From UBA6382 sp963600315 (GTDB lineage: Bacteria > Bacteroidota > Bacteroidia > Bacteroidales > Bacteroidaceae): a stretch of 12,124 nucleotides of DNA. The notes beneath the pieces were generated by a model, which searched no databases, had not been told where the DNA came from, and was given only the letters and a program-made list of their open reading frames with translations. Shown here piece by piece: positions 6,603 through 12,124 of this stretch. The translations under genes and the position numbers were made by a program. The first letter of the stretch is position 1; each line of letters begins with the position of its first letter. The stretch covers positions 1 to 12,124 of the forward strand of contig CAVCAW010000073.1 in assembly GCA_963600315.1 (NCBI GenBank), written 5' to 3'.

Positions 6603-7415
6603 ATGAGTAAGAAGGTACTGTTCGTAGCACAAGAAATAACCCCTTTTGTCCCTGAAAACTACATATCCGGTCTAGGCAAGACCATTCCGCACCTGATTCA
6701 GGGCGAAGGAAACGAAATACGAACTTTCCACCCAAAATGGGGTAACATAAACGAAAGACGAAACCAGTTGCACGAAGTCATCAGACTCTCAGGTATGAAC
6801 ATCGTCATAGACGAAACTGACCACCCGCTACTTATCAAAGTTGCTTCGCTGCCATCAACCAAGATGCAGGTGTATTTCATAGACAACGAAGACTTCTTCC
6901 TGAAAAGACTTGCAGTATGCGACCGCGAAGGAGTGGAATACAACGACAACTACGAGAGAGCCGTTTTCTATGGTCGCAGCGTGCTGGAAACCGTCAAGAA
7001 ACTCAACTGGTATCCCGATGTGATTGTCTGCCAAGGTTGGATTTCTTCCATAATTCCTTTCCTGGTAAAAAACATCTACAACGAAGAAACTGCTTTCGCA
7101 AACTCCAAAATCATCACTTCTCTCCATAAGATTGACATCACAAAGCCCATGCCGGAAAGATTTCCGAACTACGTGGCTTACCGCAACGTCACAGCAGAAG
7201 ATGTAAACAACTATCCGCTTGAATACAAGGTGCCAACCGATTTGCAGAAATTTGCGCTACACTTCTCCGACGGAGTCGTAGTCGCAGATCCAAAAGTGGA
7301 CGCTGTTGTCGTCGACTATGCCAAGGAGCTCAATTTGCCCATCGCATACTACGACGAGCAAGCTGACAACAAAGAAAACGCCATACAACTCAACAACATT
7401 ATCCAACAGCTCTGA
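6603..7415 (+). CDS. GT5-like glycogen/starch synthase N-terminal-domain protein
   Basis: The protein starts MSKKVLFVAQEITPF, the opening strand of the glycogen/starch synthase (GT5) catalytic domain, and continues with a Rossmann-like fold including RTFHPKWGNI and the later VIVCQGWISSIIPFLV, which matches the 'HaHDWhsgl' region of GlgA. It has only 270 aa; GlgA has about 480, so the C-terminal nucleotide-sugar-binding half is absent. The conserved KTGGL(A/G)DV loop, whose lysine contacts ADP-glucose, is replaced by YISGLGKT, so ordinary synthase activity is doubtful. I chose the ATG at 6603 over 6567 because a -7 promoter element lies at 6572-6579 and the known family N-terminus begins here. 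Short proteins of this kind beside panC and a DUF4270 gene are, to my knowledge, common in Bacteroidales, so the length looks native and not truncated. The DUF4270 gene follows 5 nt after the stop. Confidence 0.8.
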   Translation: MSKKVLFVAQEITPFVPENYISGLGKTIPHLIQGEGNEIRTFHPKWGNINERRNQLHEVIRLSGMNIVIDETDHPLLIKVASLPSTKMQVYFIDNEDFFLKRLAVCDREGVEYNDNYERAVFYGRSVLETVKKLNWYPDVIVCQGWISSIIPFLVKNIYNEETAFANSKIITSLHKIDITKPMPERFPNYVAYRNVTAEDVNNYPLEYKVPTDLQKFALHFSDGVVVADPKVDAVVVDYAKELNLPIAYYDEQADNKENAIQLNNIIQQL

Positions 7416-7420
7416 ACAAC

Positions 7421-8875
7421 ATGCAACTAATGTTTTCAAGAACAATAGCGGTCGTATGCAGCGTGATGTCGCTGTGTGCCATGTTGCTGTCTTCATGCGA
7501 CGACCAAACCGGCAGCGTAGGCACAGCCGTAATGCCAAACAACGACAGCCCCCAAACCTCACAGGCACTCTATAGCCTTACGACAGCTTCAGTCGCAGCT
7601 GACTCGCTCATAGCGTTTACGTCCGACTGCTACCTCGGCAAAATAACAGACCCCGAAACAGACGCCACCACTACTGCTGATTTCATCGCTCAGTTCGCCA
7701 CACTGGAGGGCGACAAACTGCCAGACATCAGTGCTATGCACCTGGAAAATGGCAAAGTTGTGGCCGACTCCATAATAGTCAACCTATATATCAAGTCATA
7801 CTACGGCGACTCGATTAACTCAATGAAAATAGGAGTCTACGAACTCGACCCCGACAACATCTTGCCCGAAAGCAAAAAATACTATTCCAACCTCGACCCC
7901 AAGGAATACGTCAGCAAGAAGTCTGATGCGGTAAAGACAGAAACCACATTCTCCGTAGTAGACCTAGCCATTGACGACACTATAAGATTTGCATCAACCT
8001 ACTCCAGGAATATAAGGATAAAATTGCCCGCCACCTACGGCACCACCATACTGCAGAAATACTATGAGCACCCTGAATATTTCAAGAACTCATATACATT
8101 TATACGCAACGTGATGCCAGGCTTCTACTTCAAGACTTTAGCAGGCAACGGAACGATGGTAAACATCGACGTGTCGACAGTAACCATTTTCTTTAGATAC
8201 ACCGTCAATGGAAAGACCGAAGTCGGTTTGAAACGCGTGGCAGCCACGAAGGAAGTTATACAATGCAACAGCTTTAACAACCAAAACCTCGCACCGCTCC
8301 TAAGCGACGAAAGCTGCACTTACATCAAGTCGCCAGCAGCCATATTCACCGAAGCAACACTGCCAATCAACGACATCTACAATGGTCACGAAAACGACTC
8401 TGTGAACAGTGCAAAAGTAGTCTTCACACGACAAAACAACACAACAACATCACAATTTACGCTGTCAGCCCCCCAACAACTGCTTATGGTTAGGAAAGCA
8501 GACTTGACCACATTCTTCGAGAATAAGAAAGTACCCAACAACGTCACATCTTACACCACCAAATTGAGCACTTCCTACAACTCATACACGTTTGCAAACA
8601 TAGCTGGCATGGTGTCATACCTTCACAGACTCAGGAACAACGGAGCTGGAATAAAATCAACAGACAACCACCAAACAGTTCTAGCAAAAACTGCTGCATG
8701 GGAAGCCAACAACCCAGACTGGAACAAAGTCGTGCTCGTACCAATAACCACCAACACAAACTCACTAGGAAGTATAATTGACGTATATCACGATTTCTCG
8801 CTTGCATCAACAAAGCTCGCTGGAGGTGCGAATACCCCAATAAACATATCCGTGGTATACAGCAGTTTCAAGTAA
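7421..8875 (+). CDS. DUF4270 family lipoprotein
   Basis: This 484-aa protein begins with a lipoprotein signal peptide: a basic residue (R7), a hydrophobic core, and the lipobox LSSC with Cys26 as the lipidation site. DD follows the cysteine, which loosely resembles the acidic export signal described for surface lipoproteins of Bacteroidetes, so exposure at the cell surface is possible. The mature region has the DUF4270 pattern: a GTAVMP segment early on, SDCYLGKITDPET (about 67-79), then a beta-rich body. No catalytic motif is visible and the function of DUF4270 is unknown. The gene starts 5 nt after the GT5-like gene, so they are surely co-transcribed. That pairing suggests a link to envelope polysaccharide, but this is inference only. 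The start is set by the signal peptide. Confidence 0.85.
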   Translation: MQLMFSRTIAVVCSVMSLCAMLLSSCDDQTGSVGTAVMPNNDSPQTSQALYSLTTASVAADSLIAFTSDCYLGKITDPETDATTTADFIAQFATLEGDKLPDISAMHLENGKVVADSIIVNLYIKSYYGDSINSMKIGVYELDPDNILPESKKYYSNLDPKEYVSKKSDAVKTETTFSVVDLAIDDTIRFASTYSRNIRIKLPATYGTTILQKYYEHPEYFKNSYTFIRNVMPGFYFKTLAGNGTMVNIDVSTVTIFFRYTVNGKTEVGLKRVAATKEVIQCNSFNNQNLAPLLSDESCTYIKSPAAIFTEATLPINDIYNGHENDSVNSAKVVFTRQNNTTTSQFTLSAPQQLLMVRKADLTTFFENKKVPNNVTSYTTKLSTSYNSYTFANIAGMVSYLHRLRNNGAGIKSTDNHQTVLAKTAAWEANNPDWNKVVLVPITTNTNSLGSIIDVYHDFSLASTKLAGGANTPINISVVYSSFK

Positions 8876-8968
8876 CACATAAAGAACGGTTACAAGACTA
8901 CGATGCCAACTCCAGCGTGACCCAACAACCGACTCCTCGAGCCTTAGACTCTTCACAATACAACAAAG

Positions 8969-9319
8969 ATGAGATTCGTACAGACGCTCAAACTCAAGGA
9001 CAACCCTAACCTTATAAAAGCATATATTGATCAACACTCTCCACAAAAAATGTGGAAAGAAATCATCGACGGCATAAAGGCAGTTGGCATACAAGAGATG
9101 GAACTCTACATCTGCGGTAACGAACTTGTCATGATAGTTGATGCTCCCGACAATTTCAACTGGGATGAAGCTATGGCTCAATTAGCCTCCCTACCACGCC
9201 AGCAAGAGTGGGAAACATGGAACTCGCAATTTCAGCAGTGCTCCCCTACCGACACTTCAAACCAAAAATGGCGCATGATGAAGAAATTCTTCCACCTGTA
9301 CGACGAGCAACAACAATAA
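8969..9319 (+). CDS. L-rhamnose mutarotase-like protein (RhaM/YiiL, DUF718 family)
   Basis: Members of this dimeric family interconvert the alpha and beta anomers of L-rhamnose (EC 5.1.3.32). The 116-aa length is close to the 104 aa of E. coli RhaM. Family features are visible: an opening beta-strand (MRFVQTLKLK), a helix then QHSPQKMW with His23 and Trp29 matching the catalytic HNPIW region, MELYICGNELVMIVD (44-58) matching the central strands, and QEWETW (79-84) matching the paired-tryptophan segment QRWW. The C-terminus FFHLYDE matches the terminal strand (EVFYL). No rhamnose isomerase, kinase or transporter gene is nearby, so the sugar specificity is inferred and could be another deoxysugar such as L-fucose. 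It lies 93 nt after the DUF4270 gene with no clear promoter between. The ATG at 8969 gives the typical N-terminus. Confidence 0.75.
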   Translation: MRFVQTLKLKDNPNLIKAYIDQHSPQKMWKEIIDGIKAVGIQEMELYICGNELVMIVDAPDNFNWDEAMAQLASLPRQQEWETWNSQFQQCSPTDTSNQKWRMMKKFFHLYDEQQQ

Positions 9320-9367
9320 AAGGTTATTGGTGTCCAGTAAAACTTTTCAGAACTTTATAAATTAGCT

Positions 9368-9406
9368 CTGGCAGTTCTCATGAGATACCAGTGCGGTTTG
9401 TTTTTT
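9368..9406 (+). terminator. Possible terminator after the mutarotase gene
   Basis: CTGG (9368-9371) and CCAG (9388-9391) enclose the palindrome TCTCATGAGA (9376-9385), forming an interrupted stem. Five bases later comes TTTGTTTTTT (9397-9406). The stem is weak, but the T tract and position fit a terminator for the + strand operon. The rest of 9320-9469 contains no gene. Confidence 0.4.
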
Positions 9407-9469
9407 GCCATAAAAAAAATAACCACGAACAGAGATAAACTTTTACGGGACAGAAAACATTTAAATCTT

Positions 9470-10605
9470 TTATATCTTTATGAAAATGCCTTTGCGATGT
9501 AGCAAACAGGCAAGCAGTCCGACGAATGCAACGATGGTGCAGGCAAAGAGAAAAGACGTCCACGCATTGTCGCCAAAAGGAACAGACAGATAGTAGTAGA
9601 GAATGTCCTGTAGGGAGAGAGAGACATTGGGTGAGACGTTCCATGCGGTATGTGCTGTAGTGTGACGCATGGGTATGGAATAAAGGGTGATGTAGGAAAG
9701 TTCACCGATAATGTAACAGAAGAGTGGGTTTGTGCCAAATATTTTCAGCAGGTGCTTGGGAAAAGGCGCTTGACGCACGTCCACGAGATAGCTTATCCAA
9801 ACAAGTGTAAGTGTAGAAATGCCGCAGGTGACAAGAACGAATGTGGTGGACCAAACTCTTTTGTTGATGGGGAAGAAAGTGTCGGCGAGAAGTCCGGCGA
9901 AGAACAGCGTGACTCCCCAAAAAGTAAGAAAGAGAAGTTTGTTGGAGATGTTTTTTGCGAGGTGATGACGCCACCTACACAAAAGCCGATAATAGTGTGA
10001 GCTATGCTGGGGAGAGTACTGAGTATGCCCTCAGGGTCACAACCACCGTCATTCATTATGTTGGTGCCGAGCAAAGTGTGATCAACAGCGGCGAGTAGAC
10101 TCCCCTCACCGTATTCAAATCCGCCACCAACATAAGTGAGTGTGGCATAGACGGCGAGGATGATGCAGGCAATGACAGCCATCCTCTTCCTTGATACGCA
10201 TACTGCGAGCAGCGAGACGGTGAGATAGCACACAGCGAAGCGCTGCAGAACGCCGGGAATGCGCAGTTCGGCGAGAGGCGGAAACATAGCCGACGAATAA
10301 TTAATCATCATTCCAAGCAGAAAGAGCACGGCTGTACGGCGTACCATTTTCAAGAAGAACGGTGTGCTCATTGTNNNNNNNNNNNNNNNNNNNNNNNNNN
10401 NNNNNNNNNNNNNNNNNNNNNNNNNNNNNNNGATAAACAGGAAACAAGGGAAGATAACGTCAGCAAGTGTCAATCCGTTCCAGGCGGAGTGTCGCAAGGC
10501 TGGGCAGATGTAGTTCCATGTGCCGGGACTGTTTACGAGAATCATGAGCATTATGGTCAGTCCGCGCAGCAAGTCGATAGCTTCGAGTCTTTTATTTATT
10601 TCCAT
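9470..10605 (-). pseudogene. HGSNAT/NagX-type membrane acyltransferase, frameshifted and with an assembly gap
   Basis: The N-terminus (RLEAIDLLRGLTI, residues 6-18, then a conserved segment ending FPCFLFI) is that of the heparan-alpha-glucosaminide N-acetyltransferase-like family (DUF5009/DUF1624). These polytopic inner-membrane proteins move acyl groups across the membrane to sugars. His39 in LRHSAWNGLT matches the active-site histidine of HGSNAT. Several membrane segments are visible on both sides of the break. The 57-N gap removes 19 in-frame residues just after FLFI. At 9951-9956 a run of six A (on the coding strand) marks a -1 shift: the first frame reads to GFCVGGVITSQ (about residue 217) and the remainder continues from KNISNK to a stop at 9470. 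One extra A would restore a single protein of about 378 aa, the usual family size. It may be a real pseudogene or a homopolymer error in a draft assembly. Confidence 0.8.
10375..10431. other. Assembly gap (57 Ns)
   Basis: An unresolved run of 57 N lies inside the acyltransferase gene. Its size keeps the reading frame and is close to what the family needs between FLFI and the next conserved segment (MVRRTA), so the estimate is plausible. It marks the area as lower-confidence sequence. Confidence 0.98.
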
Positions 10606-10708
10606 GTAGAGAGTTATGTTTAGGGTATCAATAATTAAGTCTTTGTCCTGTCCTTTAATAAGAGAGTTGATTATATATGTTGAAAATATAGAGGATTATC
10701 ATACGTTA

Positions 10709-12031
10709 TTACAAGACCGCATCCGCTTCCCTATGAATGACGATTACCTTTTTAGGAGAAATCGTGTCTACTAATTTCATTATTGTTTTGCGGTCGGCGT
10801 GACCTGGAGTGTGGAGGTCAACCACATTGCGAAAGATATTGCGAAATTCTTTGTATCTAGGATCTGTTTTAATCTGACCAGGGTCTTTATAATAACCGTC
10901 CCAGATAGAGTAGATTAGGACTGTCTCCTCTTGGGGAAGCTTTGTTAGAAGGTTACTGATTCTATCCTTCTGGGAAACTCCAACAATCATAACCATACCT
11001 TTTTGTTCCGCTTTTCTACGAGTAAAGTCGTTATAATTTGTAGGACTGAATGAAAATAATCCTCTAGATTGCTTGCCCTCCCGCCGAGTAAAGAAATCCA
11101 TAGTCTTACGCAAAAACATAGACCAGACATACAAATCTCTGCCAGTCTCTTTTGCCGCCTCTTTAATTGTGGCTAGCCTTTCAATGTCGGTGGCAGAAGC
11201 AAGAACAAACACATATTTGTATTTACTGATAATGTTTGCCATCTGCTTGGACACCTCGCGCTCATGAATACATTCATCATCGCGCTTCAGCATCGTTCCC
11301 TCCGTTATGAGCACATCAATATCAGTTGCGTACTCTTACAATGTCGCAAACAGCCCTTTGCCCATGTAACCATGTGCGCGGAAGTCACCCGTATGCCATA
11401 TACGCTTGTCATCAGCCTCAATAAGGAACATATAGGAGTCATATATACTATGACAGGTAAGGAAAGGAGTAACCTTGATATCACCAACTACTAAACTTTC
11501 TGGTTTGTTACATGAAGGTGTTTTGCTCCAAAACTTCATTCTCGTGAGTAGTTCGCTCAAGCGGTTGTGTTGACATTCTCTTTTCCATACTTTAACTCTA
11601 TCTAGCAACTTGCTTTTGTTCTCTGCTTCATGGAGTCTTGAAATAGCATTGTTGTATTCTTCTTCATTACAATAATTACCTTGAAAATGTTGAAGACATA
11701 ACTGTGCACCCATATGTAGAACTCCGTATTTAATAGCAAGCAATTCTTTTGTGCCTTCACTCATATACTGCGGTATATCCTTAGGAATGTACATAAACAG
11801 CCCCACATGATCTTCGTGACCATGAGTGTAAAACACAGCTTCATTAGTTCTCCTGTTTTGGGCAATTATCCCTTTCACCATTTCCTTATCTTCCTGAGAA
11901 GTTGTCACAATTTCATCGCCAGGAAGATTTTGACCAAAGTCTACGAAAATACGAGAGGTTTCAGTTGAAATCTCTGTTATGCAACCGCCAATCTGGTCCA
12001 GCCCTCTATGAATCTTGATCTTCATAGCCAA
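10709..12031 (-). pseudogene. RNase J-like MBL/beta-CASP metallo-hydrolase interrupted by in-frame TAA
   Basis: Two open stretches (12031-11336 and the part after it, down to 10709) lie in one frame and together make a 440-codon metallo-beta-lactamase/beta-CASP protein of the RNase J-like nuclease group. The metal-binding motifs are THGHEDH (69-75), H194 and D216 (TGDFRAHG). The beta-CASP motifs come after the break: E244 (ITEGTM), H411 (TPGHAD) and H433 (VIHRE). The TAA at 11336-11338 is codon 232, in FATL-stop-EYATDIDVL; one base change from GAA, AAA or CAA would create it. Neither half alone holds a full active site. Downstream translation could restart at GTG (11314) but would make only the beta-CASP part. 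At 440 aa it lacks the C-terminal domain of RNase J (about 555 aa), so it would be an accessory nuclease. Lines I counted are about 37-43% GC versus about 50% in neighbouring genes, hinting at transfer. Confidence 0.82.
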
Positions 12032-12071
12032 AATTTATGTAAAACAAAAACATCCAGCATGCTTCGCTTGG

Positions 12072-12102
12072 CAAATATAATATTTTTCAAAGAATCGACA
12101 AA
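12072..12102 (-). promoter_or_regulatory. Promoter of the MBL/beta-CASP gene
   Basis: On the - strand TTTG (12099-12102) is followed after exactly 19 nt by TATATTTG (12072-12079). Both match the Bacteroidales -33/-7 consensus at the standard spacing. Transcription would start near 12065, about 34 nt before the ATG at 12031. This is the best promoter match in the window. Confidence 0.65.
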
Positions 12103-12124
12103 ATACCAAATCACAACACATAAG

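Noticed and set aside
9951..9957. Programmed -1 frameshift site (AAAAAAC) in the acyltransferase
   Set aside because: The zero frame reads CAA AAA ACA, so the heptamer is not in the X XXY YYZ phase. This family is not known to need frameshifting, and one missing A in a homopolymer is simpler.

Overview
The window looks like a chromosomal segment of a Bacteroidales bacterium, most likely Prevotellaceae or a close relative. The evidence is: a DUF4270-type lipoprotein; a single-domain 'glycogen synthase' beside panC; a secreted TPR protein directly behind gyrA; several Bacteroidales-type promoters (TTTG, then about 20 nt, then TAnnTTTG); and an almost complete lack of Shine-Dalgarno sequences. 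I cannot fix the genus from sequence alone. A run of 57 Ns at 10375-10431 shows this is a draft assembly.

Layout. 87-677 (+): a YigZ/IMPACT-family protein. 678-937: a convergent intergenic region with a long terminator stem. 938-4797 (-): gyrA followed 32 nt later by a secreted TPR protein, probably one transcript from a promoter near 4838-4871. 4798-5206: a gene-free stretch holding the gyrA promoter, an unexplained dyad, a striking array of four 12-bp palindromic boxes phased at exactly 22 bp, and the panCD terminator. 5207-6415 (-): panC-panD, two steps of pantothenate (coenzyme A precursor) synthesis. 6416-6602: a divergent promoter region with a near-identical 13-mer facing each way. 6603-9319 (+): a GT5-like N-terminal-domain protein, a DUF4270 lipoprotein and an L-rhamnose mutarotase-like protein, probably co-transcribed. 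9470-12031 (-): two interrupted genes, an HGSNAT/NagX-type membrane acyltransferase with a 1-nt frameshift plus the assembly gap, and an RNase J-like metallo-beta-lactamase/beta-CASP protein cut by an in-frame TAA.

Most of the window is core housekeeping DNA (DNA supercoiling, pantothenate synthesis). I see no CRISPR array, transposase, tRNA, rRNA or phage gene. I also see no convincing new multi-gene system. The parts most worth a second look are the 22-bp-phased box array upstream of gyrA, the single-domain GT5 protein that has lost the conserved substrate-binding lysine motif, and the adjacent pair of broken genes, the second of which is clearly more AT-rich than its neighbours.
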